Shown here piece by piece: positions 1 to 8,680 of a stretch of 64,000 nt of DNA. Source of the stretch: Cobetia amphilecti (GTDB taxonomy: Bacteria > Pseudomonadota > Gammaproteobacteria > Pseudomonadales > Halomonadaceae); the NCBI RefSeq assembly GCF_020217465.1, contig NZ_CP084115.1, positions 2,294,001 through 2,358,000 of the forward strand, read 5' to 3'. The first letter of the stretch is position 1. Each line of letters opens with the position of its first letter. Under the pieces are notes generated by a model. The model was not told the DNA's origin. It did not search any database and was given only the letters and a program-made list of their open reading frames with translations. The position numbers were made by a program, and so were the translations under genes.

Positions 1-1795
1 GCAGCCTGTCGGTCTCGAGGCGCGCCACATCGCCCGAATTCCCCAGCAAGGGAGCGATACGCTTCTTGACCTGCTCCAGCTGGTGATTGCCCGGCTCGGC
101 GCCGGCATGATCATAGAGCACCTGCAAACCGCCAATCCGCAGCGCCATCAGCACGAAGCCTTCCATCGGCGCGACCTCACCCAGCTGATCAATCCGCACC
201 TTGATCAGGCGCAGCATGCCTTCACGGCTGAGCAGGCCGGTATCGAGATCCGTCTCGCGCTCCTCGAGCAACTGGTGCTGGAGCAGCACGCGTTCCTGCT
301 CCAATCCTCGTACCACCAGCGTATCGAGAGTCATGTCCAGCAACGGCATCATCTCGGTGGCGTTGAGTCGATGGCCACGACTGGCCACCAGCAGCAACTC
401 GCTGCGCCCGGGATGCGGCGAGACCGAATAGCCCATCAGCTGACTGGCGCCCAGTCGCTGACACAGCAGCAGCGCGCGGTCATTCGGCTCATCGGCATTC
501 TTCTCGACGCTCCCATCGCCATCGCGCCGCGAGCCATCACCGGGTGACACGCACACGCGCCCTACCGGCAGGCGCAATAGAGGATCACGCCGCAACGATG
601 CTTCACTCAACCACTCACGCTCATCGTGACTCTGCAGAATCAGGTAGCCGGCATTGGGATTTCCCACCTCACGCCGATAGATGATGATCTCCGCCCCCAG
701 CATCTCGCGCACGCGCTGCAGGTATCGGGTGAGAGACGCACGCGCATTCTGCGGCGCGTGGGTTTCGTAGGGGACGCTCAGAAATTGCTGGTTGAGAGTG
801 TTGTGGCGCTGGTTTTGATGCTCGAGATAGGCGCCATAGGCCCGACACGCCCTGCGGCGCCGACTGTCGCGCACCAACATGCCAATGGTGCCCATGCCCG
901 CCAGCACAATGATCAACAGCAGCACCGCCAGCGGAGCGCCCATCTCATACACAAGCTGAGCGACGCGATTCTCATCCTGCCAGCAGGCCTTGGCATGGTG
1001 GTAGCGATCGGCACGGCCGGATGCCGGCAAAGCCACGCAGATCTGCTGCGTCGCGATGGGCTGTGGCATGGCGTTGCTGACGACCTTCAGACCCTTCAAG
1101 CCCAGTACGGCCGCCTGCTCGTCCAGCAGGTCTGTCGTGAGCGGCATGCCCAAAATCAACAGCCCCTGCTCGTCTCGCGGTGGCAAGGCCTCCTCATCCT
1201 CGTAGAGCCCCTGCATGCCGATCAGCCATGGCTGGTTATCGACGATCAACCAGGCCAGCTGGGATTGTGTCGATGACTGGCGGGCAGCCTGCATGACGGG
1301 GGCGAGCGCACGTCGCCAGCTCACCGGCTGCTTGCCCAGCCAGTCGGCCCCCGGCGACCCGGCGTTGTGCTGCACCCAGGCTGCCACCTGCCCATCGCCC
1401 CGCACCGCAGAGATCAGATGTATGCCGGTATTGATGGCGAACTCGGGGCCATACATGTACTCGAGCCAGGTCGTGTCGAGCTCGGGCTTGCGCAGAAACC
1501 TGGTCACGGCTTCTTCCCAGTAGCCGTTCTCCTGCAACTGTCCTGCGAGCAGGCGCTGTTCACTCTTGATCCACAAGGCCAGCCGCTGCCTGTCGGATTC
1601 ACGATCCGCCTCACGGGATTGGGTGATCTGGCTGGCCGTCAACCAGGCGGTGGCCAGCAGTGCCGCCAGCAACAGCAGCGGCAGCAGGTACATCCGATAG
1701 CGGGGGCCAGCAGGCATGAAGGCATGCGCGAAGACAGCAGAAGACTCATGTGACGACACACGAGAGGAGGAACGCGGTGCTGAAGAATCTGACAT
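1..1795 (-). CDS. Membrane-bound CHASE4-like/GGDEF protein (partial, runs off window)
   Basis: Signalling protein of the cyclic-di-GMP type, cut by the window edge. Reading the minus strand from the ATG at 1795 gives an uninterrupted frame of about 598 codons. A first hydrophobic helix lies at about residues 33-52, then a roughly 230-residue extracytoplasmic region (EREAD-like start, several Trp) resembling a CHASE4 sensor, a second helix at about 283-305, a cytosolic linker with GAF-like character, and from about residue 512 the start of a GGDEF domain (motif DTGLLSREGM). The GGDEF signature residues themselves, and any EAL domain, would lie outside the window, so catalytic competence cannot be judged. 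No good Shine-Dalgarno sits directly before 1795; an AGGAGGT lies about 20 nt further up. It lies 74 nt downstream of tatD in the same direction. Confidence 0.8.
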   Translation of the reverse strand, partial: MSDSSAPRSSSRVSSHESSAVFAHAFMPAGPRYRMYLLPLLLLAALLATAWLTASQITQSREADRESDRQRLALWIKSEQRLLAGQLQENGYWEEAVTRFLRKPELDTTWLEYMYGPEFAINTGIHLISAVRGDGQVAAWVQHNAGSPGADWLGKQPVSWRRALAPVMQAARQSSTQSQLAWLIVDNQPWLIGMQGLYEDEEALPPRDEQGLLILGMPLTTDLLDEQAAVLGLKGLKVVSNAMPQPIATQQICVALPASGRADRYHHAKACWQDENRVAQLVYEMGAPLAVLLLIIVLAGMGTIGMLVRDSRRRRACRAYGAYLEHQNQRHNTLNQQFLSVPYETHAPQNARASLTRYLQRVREMLGAEIIIYRREVGNPNAGYLILQSHDEREWLSEASLRRDPLLRLPVGRVCVSPGDGSRRDGDGSVEKNADEPNDRALLLCQRLGASQLMGYSVSPHPGRSELLLVASRGHRLNATEMMPLLDMTLDTLVVRGLEQERVLLQHQLLEERETDLDTGLLSREGMLRLIKVRIDQLGEVAPMEGFVLMALRIGGLQVLYDHAGAEPGNHQLEQVKKRIAPLLGNSGDVARLETDRL

Positions 1796-1869
1796 TGATT
1801 TACCGATGATGAGGCGACCTCCTGAACCGGGTCGGCAGGCTGTCGCCTGGCCTTTGAGGTCAGTCTAGA

Positions 1870-2637
1870 TCAGACGTTCAGTTGAAGAATACGCTGCACA
1901 TTCGTCGTGGTGGATAACGCGATATCGTGGCGACTGCTCGAGCGGAGCTCCGCCACCACGTCCGCGACCTTCGCCACTCGCGATGGCTCATTGCGCTGGC
2001 CCTGAAACCCGCACAGCGGCATGTCGGGGCTATCGGTTTCCAGCACGAAGCCATCGTCGGGCAGTGACGCCACCACTCCGCGCAGCTTGTTGGCACGCGG
2101 GTAGGTCACGCTGCCGCCCAGCCCCAGCACAAAGCCAAGCTCGAGAAAGCGCTGTGCCTGCACCTGACTGCCCGCGAAGGCATGGATGATGCCGCCACGG
2201 GTGAGTCGTGCCTGCTTGAGGCGCTTGGCCACTTCGTCGTTGGCGCGCACGCAGTGCACGATGACAGGCAAGGAGAATTCGCGTGCCATGCTCAGCTGGG
2301 ACTCGAACAGCTGCCATTGGGCGTCATGATCGGCCAATCGCGTATCGAAGCCACATTCTCCCAACGCGACGATCTTACCAGCATGCTGGTCGAGAGCCTG
2401 ATGAAGCGACGCCAGCGCGTCATCGCCATGCTCGGACAGAAAATAGGGATGCAACCCCAGGGCACCGAACATACGCGCCGATGAACCCGCCAGCGCCAGC
2501 ACTGCCGGGAAGCTTGCCACCGTGGTGGCGGGCACCACGAAGGCCGAGACGTCTTCCTGCTCGGCACGCGCGATGACCGCCTCACGATCCGGCGTGAAGT
2601 CAGCGAAATCCAGATGGCAATGGCTGTCGATCAGCAT
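1870..2637 (-). CDS. TatD-family metal-dependent hydrolase (YjjV-like)
   Basis: Cytosolic TIM-barrel hydrolase of the TatD DNase family, 255 residues. The N-terminal metal-binding signature DSHCHLDF, an internal GECGFD, the VIVHCVRAND segment and the C-terminal ETDSPDMPLCG motif, with the last metal Asp, are all present. I start at the ATG at 2637 because GGGAGA lies 5 nt upstream and family members begin just before the DSHCHLD motif; an in-frame ATG at 2667 lacks a ribosome site. YjjV-type members are less studied than TatD itself; 3'-5' exonuclease or 2'-deoxyribonuclease activity is known for relatives, and the exact substrate here is not shown by sequence. Same strand as the downstream GGDEF gene, possibly co-transcribed. 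Confidence 0.93.
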   Translation of the reverse strand: MLIDSHCHLDFADFTPDREAVIARAEQEDVSAFVVPATTVASFPAVLALAGSSARMFGALGLHPYFLSEHGDDALASLHQALDQHAGKIVALGECGFDTRLADHDAQWQLFESQLSMAREFSLPVIVHCVRANDEVAKRLKQARLTRGGIIHAFAGSQVQAQRFLELGFVLGLGGSVTYPRANKLRGVVASLPDDGFVLETDSPDMPLCGFQGQRNEPSRVAKVADVVAELRSSSRHDIALSTTTNVQRILQLNV

Positions 2638-2697
2638 GGAATCTCCCAGGGATGGTCGTACAGCCATCGTGCTATATCAGCGTGTGTCAGACAAACG

Positions 2698-2725
2698 AAG
2701 GGACCGGCCTGGTGACCGGTCCCTT
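2698..2725 (-). terminator. Hairpin terminator downstream of mscL
   Basis: A perfect 10-bp inverted repeat (AAGGGACCGG / CCGGTCCCTT, loop 8 nt) lies between the end of mscL and tatD. On the minus strand it is followed by a T-rich CGTTTGT tract, as expected for a terminator acting on mscL. Confidence 0.75.
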
Positions 2726-2776
2726 GTGGACAAGTGTCGATATTGCTTGTTAGTGGTCGTGACTGGCGCAGATGGC

Positions 2777-3259
2777 CTAGGCCGCCTCCACCGGCGCTGC
2801 CGGCGCCAGTTCGGAGGTGCAATGACCACAACGGGTCGCCGCCAGCGGCACCCTGGAAAGGCAATACGGGCAATCCTTGTCGGTGACCTCTTCGGGCGCT
2901 TCCTCGGCTTCCTTCTTGAGCTTGTTGATCTGGCGGATCAACACGAAGACCGCCAGCGCCACCAGCGCAAAACTGATGATGGCATTGATGAACAAGCCAT
3001 AATTCAGCGTCACGGCTCCCGCTTCCTTCGCGGCATCCAGGCTGGCATAGGGGGCAGCCTGAGCGCCTTCCTTGAGCACGATGAAGAAATTCGAGAAATC
3101 TACCCCCCCGATCAGCAGCCCCATCAGCGGGTTGAGCATGTCCCCCACCAGACTCTTGACGATCAGTGTGAATGCCCCGCCGATGATGATGCCGACGGCC
3201 ATGTCGACGACGTTACCCTTGACGGCAAAATCACGAAATTCCTGCATGAATCCGGACAT
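2777..3259 (-). CDS. mscL: Large-conductance mechanosensitive channel MscL
   Basis: Inner-membrane pressure-release channel that opens under hypo-osmotic shock, 160 residues (E. coli MscL is 136). The N-terminal amphipathic segment [20 protein letters not shown] matches the MscL signature, with TM1 at about 15-45 and TM2 at about 87-110. The extra length is a C-terminal tail holding two CxxC pairs (CPYC and CGHC, about residues 132-151) that look like a rubredoxin-type zinc ribbon, followed by an Ala/Pro tail. Such tails occur in some MscL subgroups, but E. coli lacks one. The start is well supported by AGGAGATGACAG directly before the ATG. Monocistronic, with its own terminator at 2698-2725. 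Confidence 0.97.
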   Translation of the reverse strand: MSGFMQEFRDFAVKGNVVDMAVGIIIGGAFTLIVKSLVGDMLNPLMGLLIGGVDFSNFFIVLKEGAQAAPYASLDAAKEAGAVTLNYGLFINAIISFALVALAVFVLIRQINKLKKEAEEAPEEVTDKDCPYCLSRVPLAATRCGHCTSELAPAAPVEAA

Positions 3260-3577
3260 CTGTCATCTCCTGTCACTCGCTAACCATCCGGTGAATTGCC
3301 ACGCATCATGCATGGCCCGCACTGAGACACATTCCACGCCATTGTTGTTGTCATTGTCTGCGCCCTACCGACCTTCGCCCCAGCAAGCTTCATCACACGG
3401 ATGCCAGCAAGACAACATGACCCAAACATTATGCCGTGCTGATGCCGCGCCATGGGTTGGCTGTGTAAACGTAGGGTTACACGCATATCTGGACACAAAA
3501 AACGCCACCCCTCGGGGTGGCGTTCTTCATGACGTGATCGACAGTCTCGCTATCGCAGCGTCGCTGTGGCAACTGTC
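3260..3577. other. Intergenic stretch between prfC and mscL
   Basis: No gene seen. It holds the prfC terminator (about 3494-3530) and, nearer mscL, what must be the mscL promoter region; I could not pick a convincing -10/-35 pair. Confidence 0.6.
3494..3530 (-). terminator. Rho-independent terminator of prfC
   Basis: Stem AACGCCACCCC / GGGGTGGCGTT with a very short loop. On the minus strand it is followed by TTTTTTG, a textbook intrinsic terminator about 50 nt past the prfC stop codon. Confidence 0.9.
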
Positions 3578-5167
3578 TCAGTGCTCACGGGTCGCACGGA
3601 AGGTGATGTCCGGCCAGCGTTCCTGGGTCAGCTGCAGGTTGACGCGGGTCGGCGCGATGTAGGTCAGCCAGCCGCCGCCGTCGTAAGCCAGGTTGGCACT
3701 GGCCTTGCGTTTGAAGTCTTCCAGCATCTTGGTGTCATCGCAGTAGATCCAGCGTGCGGTCTGCACGTTGATCGCCTCATAGATGCACTCGACCTTGTAC
3801 TCTTCCTTCAGGCGGTGAGCGACCACGTCAAACTGCAGCGTACCGACGGCACCGACGATCAGGTCGTTGTTGTCGAACGGCTGGAAGACCTGGGTCGCGC
3901 CCTCTTCGGAGAGCTGCTGCAGGCCCTTCTGCAGCGCCTTCATCTTCAGCGGGTCCTTAAGGCGCACGCGCTTGAAAAGTTCCGGCGCGAAGTGCGGAAT
4001 GCCAGTGAAGCGCATGTCCTCGCCGATGGTGAAGGTATCACCGATCTGGATGGTGCCGTGGTTGTGCAGGCCGATGATATCGCCCGGCCAGGCTTCTTCC
4101 ACGTGGGAGCGGTCCGCCGCCATGAAGGTCAAGGCGTCGGGAATCTTGACGTCCTTGTTGATGCGCACATGGCGCATCTTCATGTTCTTCTCGTACTTGC
4201 CGGAGCAGACACGCAGGAAGGCGACACGGTCACGGTGCTTCGGGTCCATATTGGCCTGGATCTTGAAAACGAAACCGGTGAAGCGCTCATCGTGGGCCGT
4301 GACTTCGCGGGTATCGGTATCGCGCGGCTGGGGGGGCGGGGCATATTCGACGAAGCCGTCGAGCATCTCGCGCACGCCGAAGTTGCCCATGGCAGTACCG
4401 AAGTAGACCGGCGTCAGCTCACCGCGACGATAGGCCTCGAGATCGAACTCGTGAGAGGCGCCGCGCACCAGCTCGACCTCCATGCTCAGCTCTTCGATCA
4501 GGTCCTCGCCCAGCACTTCGATGGCTTCGGGGCTGTCGAGGCCCTTGATGCGCACGTCGTCGGGAATGCGGTTGCCCTGGCCCTGCTTGTAGAGATGGAT
4601 CTCGTCATTGAGCAGATGATAGACGCCCTTGAAGCCCTTGCCGACGCCGATCGGCCAGGTCATCGGCGCGCACTGGATGTTGAGTACCGTCTCGACTTCA
4701 TCCATCACCTCGATGGGATCACGCGTCTCGCGGTCCATCTTGTTGACGAAGGTCAGAATCGGCGTGGTGCGCAGGCGGCAGACTTCCATCAGCTTGATGG
4801 TGCGGTCCTCGACACCCTTGGCGCCATCGATGACCATCAGCGCCGAGTCGACGGCAGTCAGCGTCCGGTAGGTATCTTCGGAGAAGTCCTCGTGCCCGGG
4901 GGTATCCAGCAGATTGACCATGCGGTCCTTGTAGGGGAACTGCATCACGGAGGTGGTCACGGAGATACCACGCTCCTGCTCCATCTTCATCCAGTCGGAG
5001 GTCGCGTGGCGATCGGCCCGCTTGCTCTTGACCGAGCCGGCCATCTGGATGGCATTCCCGAACAGCAGCAGCTTCTCGGTGATGGTGGTCTTACCGGCAT
5101 CCGGGTGAGAGATGATGGCGAATGTACGGCGCACATCCGCCGCCTTGGCAATCTGGGAATCTGACAT
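3578..5167 (-). CDS. prfC: Peptide chain release factor 3 (RF3)
   Basis: Translational GTPase that recycles RF1/RF2 from the ribosome after peptide release. From the ATG at 5167 the product is 529 residues, the same length as E. coli RF3, and begins [21 protein letters not shown]1 HPDAGKTT, G3 DTPGHEDF and G4 NKMD are all visible, and the C-terminal RF3 domain is complete (ends TFRATREH). An in-frame ATG at 5233 would add 22 residues with no homology, so I reject it, although the ribosome site before 5167 is weak. A terminator follows at about 3494-3530. A long antisense frame on the plus strand is a codon-bias shadow. Confidence 0.97.
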   Translation of the reverse strand: MSDSQIAKAADVRRTFAIISHPDAGKTTITEKLLLFGNAIQMAGSVKSKRADRHATSDWMKMEQERGISVTTSVMQFPYKDRMVNLLDTPGHEDFSEDTYRTLTAVDSALMVIDGAKGVEDRTIKLMEVCRLRTTPILTFVNKMDRETRDPIEVMDEVETVLNIQCAPMTWPIGVGKGFKGVYHLLNDEIHLYKQGQGNRIPDDVRIKGLDSPEAIEVLGEDLIEELSMEVELVRGASHEFDLEAYRRGELTPVYFGTAMGNFGVREMLDGFVEYAPPPQPRDTDTREVTAHDERFTGFVFKIQANMDPKHRDRVAFLRVCSGKYEKNMKMRHVRINKDVKIPDALTFMAADRSHVEEAWPGDIIGLHNHGTIQIGDTFTIGEDMRFTGIPHFAPELFKRVRLKDPLKMKALQKGLQQLSEEGATQVFQPFDNNDLIVGAVGTLQFDVVAHRLKEEYKVECIYEAINVQTARWIYCDDTKMLEDFKRKASANLAYDGGGWLTYIAPTRVNLQLTQERWPDITFRATREH

Positions 5168-5335
5168 GAGCTGAAAGGCATCCGGCCCGACGTGAGGCAC
5201 GCCGCGCGCACTGTTGGGTGAATAGCAGAACAAGACGAATGGCGCGCATTGTAGCGGCTGGCGCGGCGCGGCAACAGAGGCGAGCGTGATCTACACGCCT
5301 TCGATCATCCCTACGCGCGCGAAAATGCCAAGGCC

Positions 5336-5731
5336 TTACTCCTCGACCTCAGACAGTGTCTCAATGATATGGCACTGTGCCATCACCCCGCCGGCACAGC
5401 AGTGCGTCAGGCGCTGCAACTCTTCCTCCATGACGGCGAGGTCGCGCTGACGCTTGCGCACCTCGATCAGCTGCGCCTCGATGCGCGCGTCTATCTGATC
5501 GCACGGCAAGGACTGCTGGTCCGCCAGGCCCAGCAAGGCGCGGATGTCATCCAGCGAAAACCCCAGCCTCCGACAACGGCGGATGAAGGTCAGACGCCTA
5601 AGCTGTGCATTGCCATACTCACGATAGCCATTGGACGCGCGTCGCATCGGGGCCAACAGCCCCTGCTTCTCGTAGTAGCGGATCGTCACCGCCTGGACAT
5701 CAGACGCCTTGGCCAGTTGGCCGATGCCCAT
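5336..5731 (-). CDS. MerR-family metal-responsive regulator (CadR/PbrR-like)
   Basis: Transcription factor that twists the elongated promoter of its target when metal binds; 131 residues. The N-terminal winged helix (MGIGQLAKASDV.AVTIRYYEK) covers about residues 1-70, followed by the dimerisation helix and a C-terminal metal loop. Cys residues are placed as in Cd/Pb/Zn sensors: one in SLPCDQ, then CCAGG..AQC in the terminal loop. The start at 5731 is chosen because GAGGTGACG precedes it; the open frame extends to 5794 without homology. It is divergent from the CDF transporter at 5916, and the shared intergenic region carries a perfect MerR dyad. Cadmium/lead specificity is inferred from family resemblance; zinc or another soft metal is possible. 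Confidence 0.92.
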   Translation of the reverse strand: MGIGQLAKASDVQAVTIRYYEKQGLLAPMRRASNGYREYGNAQLRRLTFIRRCRRLGFSLDDIRALLGLADQQSLPCDQIDARIEAQLIEVRKRQRDLAVMEEELQRLTHCCAGGVMAQCHIIETLSEVEE

Positions 5732-5855
5732 CGTCACCTCGCCGTGCGATGACGTGAACGATTCCCCTCTCCGTGCGAAATCTCTTGCGGTCATCGATGA
5801 CTTCTCCTCTCGCCATGTGTTGCATGTCGATGCATCAACCGTTTCATCAGCCTAC

Positions 5856-5886
5856 TTGACCTTATAGTGACTATAACCTCCATGCT
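5856..5886 (+). promoter_or_regulatory. MerR-type promoter/operator of the CDF transporter
   Basis: TTGACC (-35, 5856-5861), then the perfect 7-1-7 dyad TTATAGTGACTATAA at 5862-5876, then CATGCT as a -10-like element at 5881-5886. The spacer is 19 nt (20 if ATGCTG is used), longer than normal, which is the hallmark of MerR-controlled promoters. It points at the transporter gene starting 30 nt further on. Confidence 0.85.
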
Positions 5887-5915
5887 GTCATCAACACGAC
5901 AGGAGGCCAAGACCC

Positions 5916-6665
5916 ATGAAAAGCTGTTGCGAAAGTAAATCCGGCGAGCTGGCAGAGCTCAGAGCCTCACAGGGCAAGGTCCTGAAGATTCTGTTGGCGC
6001 TGAATGCCAGCATGTTCTTCGTCGAATTCACCGCGGCCTGGTGGCTGGGTTCCACCGCGCTGCTGGGGGATTCCCTCGACATGTTCGGCGATGCCAGCGT
6101 TTACGCCCTGACTCTCTATGTCCTGCACCGCAGTGTGCGTGAACGCGCAATGAGTGCGCTGATCAAGGGCATCGTGATGCTGTCGCTAGGCCTGATCGTT
6201 TTTGGCGAAGCAGGCTACCAAGCCCTCAATGGAGTGGCACCGGCCGCCCACGGCATGGGCGTCTTCGCCCTGCTGGCACTGGTCGTAAACCTCATCTGCT
6301 TCGGCCTGCTGTGGCGCTTCAAGTCGGATGATCTCAACATGCGCTCCACCTGGCTGTGCTCACGCAATGACATCATCGCCAATGCCTCGGTCTTCGGGGC
6401 CGCGATACTGGTGGGCTGGACAGGCTCCCGCTGGCCGGACGTGCTGCTGGGGGCGGCGATTGCCGCACTCTTCCTGCAGTCCGCCTGGCAGGTGATTCGC
6501 GATGCGCGTGAAGAACTGCGCGAGGCCAGAGAGGCCGAGAACGATCAGATACCTGACGACCAGGACGCTTCCAACACCAGCAGCTGTTGCACCCCGCCGA
6601 CGGCTGCGGTAGTGCTTGAGCAATCTCACGCCAGCAGTTGCTGCTCCAGCAAGCGCTGTGGTTGA
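5916..6665 (+). CDS. Cation diffusion facilitator-type heavy-metal exporter with Cys-rich ends
   Basis: Inner-membrane metal/proton antiporter of the CDF superfamily, 249 residues with about six TM helices (about 25-200). The TM2 site reads DSLDMFGD (DxxxD) and the TM5 site reads CSRND (CxxxD) where zinc CDFs have HxxxD, suggesting a soft-metal preference. Paired Cys occur at the N terminus (MKSCCESK) and in the tail (SSCC twice, ending SSKRCG), possible metal-capturing ends. It lacks the large C-terminal cytosolic domain of classical CDFs. Divergent merR with a MerR operator between them indicates metal-inducible expression. AGGAGG lies about 9 nt before the ATG. Cd, Pb or Zn is the probable substrate; sequence alone does not decide. 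Confidence 0.9.
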   Translation: MKSCCESKSGELAELRASQGKVLKILLALNASMFFVEFTAAWWLGSTALLGDSLDMFGDASVYALTLYVLHRSVRERAMSALIKGIVMLSLGLIVFGEAGYQALNGVAPAAHGMGVFALLALVVNLICFGLLWRFKSDDLNMRSTWLCSRNDIIANASVFGAAILVGWTGSRWPDVLLGAAIAALFLQSAWQVIRDAREELREAREAENDQIPDDQDASNTSSCCTPPTAAVVLEQSHASSCCSSKRCG

Positions 6666-6699
6666 AGCACGACGTCGCTGACCCATGACTGCCAGCAAC

Positions 6700-6737
6700 A
6701 CGAAAGCGCCCCGTCGGTACCGACGGGGCGCTTTCGT
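6700..6737. terminator. Bidirectional terminator between the CDF gene and maiA
   Basis: A 38-nt perfect palindrome (each arm 19 nt, arm begins ACGAAAGCGCCCCGTCGGT) between two convergent genes. Both strands end the hairpin in TTTCGT, so it can serve both units. Confidence 0.9.
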
Positions 6738-6755
6738 GTCTGGATAACACCAGGC

Positions 6756-7415
6756 TCAAGGGGCCGGACAATCTGGCTGACGCTCGGGGTGAGCCTGCCG
6801 GAAGGCTTCCAGTGACTGACAGGCCGCCTCGATGGCCAGAATCCTTGGGTAGTCCATAAGTTCACACTCGAAGCGCCGCGCATTGTAGAGCTGAGGCATC
6901 AGGCAGGCATCCGCCATGCCCGGGCTATCGCCATGGCAGAAACGCCCTGCACTTTCCGCCAGCATCACTTCCAGACGCGCGAAGCCCTCGGCGACCCAAT
7001 GTCGATACCACTCAAGGCGCTGCTGCTGGGTGACCTCAAGCCGATCGGTCAGATAATTGAGCACGCGCGGATTGTTGAGCGGATGCATCTCACAAGCCAT
7101 GAACTGACACAGTGAGCGCACCTTCGCACGCGCTTCAGGCGCGGAGGGCAACAGCGCCGGGGTGGGCCAGCGCTCCTCCAGATATTCTAGGATCGCGATC
7201 GACTGGCTCAGGGCCACAGATGTTGGGGTATCTCCCACCATCAGGGTCGGCACCAGTCCCTGGGGATTGATGGCCAGATAGTCCTCGCTGCGCTGTTCGC
7301 CCTTGAGCAGATTGACCGGCACCTGAGCGACCTCAATCCCCTTGAGCGCCAGCGCGATTCTTACCCGATAGCTGGTAGATGAACGGTAATAGCCATACAG
7401 ACTCATTGAACTCAT
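6756..7415 (-). CDS. maiA: Maleylacetoacetate isomerase (zeta-class GST)
   Basis: Cytosolic glutathione-dependent isomerase that converts maleylacetoacetate to fumarylacetoacetate in tyrosine/phenylalanine catabolism; 219 residues. An N-terminal thioredoxin-fold GST domain carries the zeta signature as SSTSYRVRIALALKG (Ser/Thr in place of the Cys of the eukaryotic SSC motif, common in bacteria), with NPQGLVPTL and SQSIAILEYL forming the glutathione site. The C-terminal helical domain has MHPLNNPRVL. Last gene of the hmgA-fahA-maiA cluster, so its substrate follows from context. AGGGGA lies 8 nt before the ATG at 7415; the in-frame ATG at 7406 is the alternative start. Confidence 0.95.
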   Translation of the reverse strand: MSSMSLYGYYRSSTSYRVRIALALKGIEVAQVPVNLLKGEQRSEDYLAINPQGLVPTLMVGDTPTSVALSQSIAILEYLEERWPTPALLPSAPEARAKVRSLCQFMACEMHPLNNPRVLNYLTDRLEVTQQQRLEWYRHWVAEGFARLEVMLAESAGRFCHGDSPGMADACLMPQLYNARRFECELMDYPRILAIEAACQSLEAFRQAHPERQPDCPAP

Positions 7416-7551
7416 GCTGCATTCCCCTGTGACGCAGTTGGATGCCGGCCGCCCCTTCGCACTGTCTCGCGCCCAGTTGGCTTGAGGCTTACCGGCGCAC
7501 GACGTCTTCCCGAGACGTGTCTCTGAGAAGCTCTGCCTGACGAGGCCGCCC

Positions 7552-8571
7552 TCAGGCGTCCAACTGCGTCACCTGCTGATCAATGGCGCCGAAGATGCTC
7601 TGGCCATCGCGATCGAACATCTCGATGCGGATGCGATCACCGAAACGCATGAAGGGAGTGCGAATCTCATCGAACAGGATCTTCTCGACCATGCGCACTT
7701 CTGCCAGACAGCTGTAGCCCACACCCCCTTCACTGATCGGCTTGCCGGGGCCGCCATCCTTGCCGGGATTGGACACGGTGCCTGAACCGATGATCGCGCC
7801 GGCGCCCAGTGGGCGGGTCTTCGCGGCATGCGCCACCAGCTGCGGGAAGCTGAAGATCATGTCTGGCCCGGACTCTGGCTCACCGAACTTCTCACCATTG
7901 AGATGCACGCTCAGCGGCAGATGCACGCGCCCCTGCTGCCAGGCCTCCCCCAGCTCGTCCGGCGTCACGGCGATGGGCGAGAAGCTTGACGACGGCTTGG
8001 ACTGGAAGAAGCCGAAGCCCTTGGCCAGCTCGCCGGGGATCAGTCCACGCAGACTGACGTCATTGACCAGCATCAACAGGCGAATATGGTCCTCGGCCTG
8101 CTCCGGACTGACATGCATCGGCACATCATCGGTGATGACGGCGATCTCGCCTTCGAAATCGATGCCATGCTCCTCACTGACACATACGATATCGGCGCTG
8201 GGGGCCAGGAAGCTGTCGCTGCCGCCCTGATACATCAGTGGGTCGTGCCAGAAGGTCTCGGGCATCTCGGCGCCACGCGCCTGACGCACCAGCTGCACAT
8301 GATTCAGATACGCCGAGCCGTCTGCCCACTGGTAACTGCGCGGCAGCGGGGAATGCAGCGCCTGACTTTCCAGCGCAAAAGCGTCCGCCAGCGTGCCATC
8401 ATTTAGCGCCACGTAGCGTTGCTCGAGCCTGGGCGCCAGCGACGTCCAGTCTTCCAGCAGCGCCTGCAGCGTCGTGGCGACATCCGCGACCTTGACGGCG
8501 CGGGTCAGGTCACGGGAGACCAGCAGCAGTGTTCCATCGCGGGAACCATCCTGGCAGGTAGCGAATTTCAT
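7552..8571 (-). CDS. fahA: Fumarylacetoacetase (fumarylacetoacetate hydrolase)
   Basis: Hydrolyses fumarylacetoacetate to fumarate and acetoacetate, the last step of the homogentisate pathway; 339 residues. Metal-binding acidic residues occur in FEGEIAVI and LVNDVSLR, and the GSGTVSNPG segment of the active site is present. The start at 8571 is fixed by AAGGAGG eight nt upstream; ten more in-frame codons exist upstream without support. It lies between hmgA and maiA on the same strand, with gaps of about 110 and 136 nt. The acetoacetate produced could feed the 3-hydroxybutyrate/acetoacetate pool served by the dehydrogenase at 14739-15512, a metabolic inference only. Confidence 0.96.
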   Translation of the reverse strand: MKFATCQDGSRDGTLLLVSRDLTRAVKVADVATTLQALLEDWTSLAPRLEQRYVALNDGTLADAFALESQALHSPLPRSYQWADGSAYLNHVQLVRQARGAEMPETFWHDPLMYQGGSDSFLAPSADIVCVSEEHGIDFEGEIAVITDDVPMHVSPEQAEDHIRLLMLVNDVSLRGLIPGELAKGFGFFQSKPSSSFSPIAVTPDELGEAWQQGRVHLPLSVHLNGEKFGEPESGPDMIFSFPQLVAHAAKTRPLGAGAIIGSGTVSNPGKDGGPGKPISEGGVGYSCLAEVRMVEKILFDEIRTPFMRFGDRIRIEMFDRDGQSIFGAIDQQVTQLDA

Positions 8572-8680
8572 GGGTGCCTCCTTGAAGAGCAACGTGAGCA
8601 AGAATGCAGGAATTGCCTGGGGTCGGATGACGATGAAAAGTCAAAGGTCATCGCTGATGCAGGGTGGATTGAGGAGTGAA

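Noticed and set aside
83-1753. Series of plus-strand frames (83-547, 626-1276, 1367-1753)
   Set aside because: All are antisense to the continuous minus-strand GGDEF gene, with its TM and GGDEF motifs.
3566-5164. Plus-strand frame of 532 codons antisense to prfC
   Set aside because: Codon-bias shadow in GC-rich DNA; no motifs, while the opposite strand encodes complete RF3.
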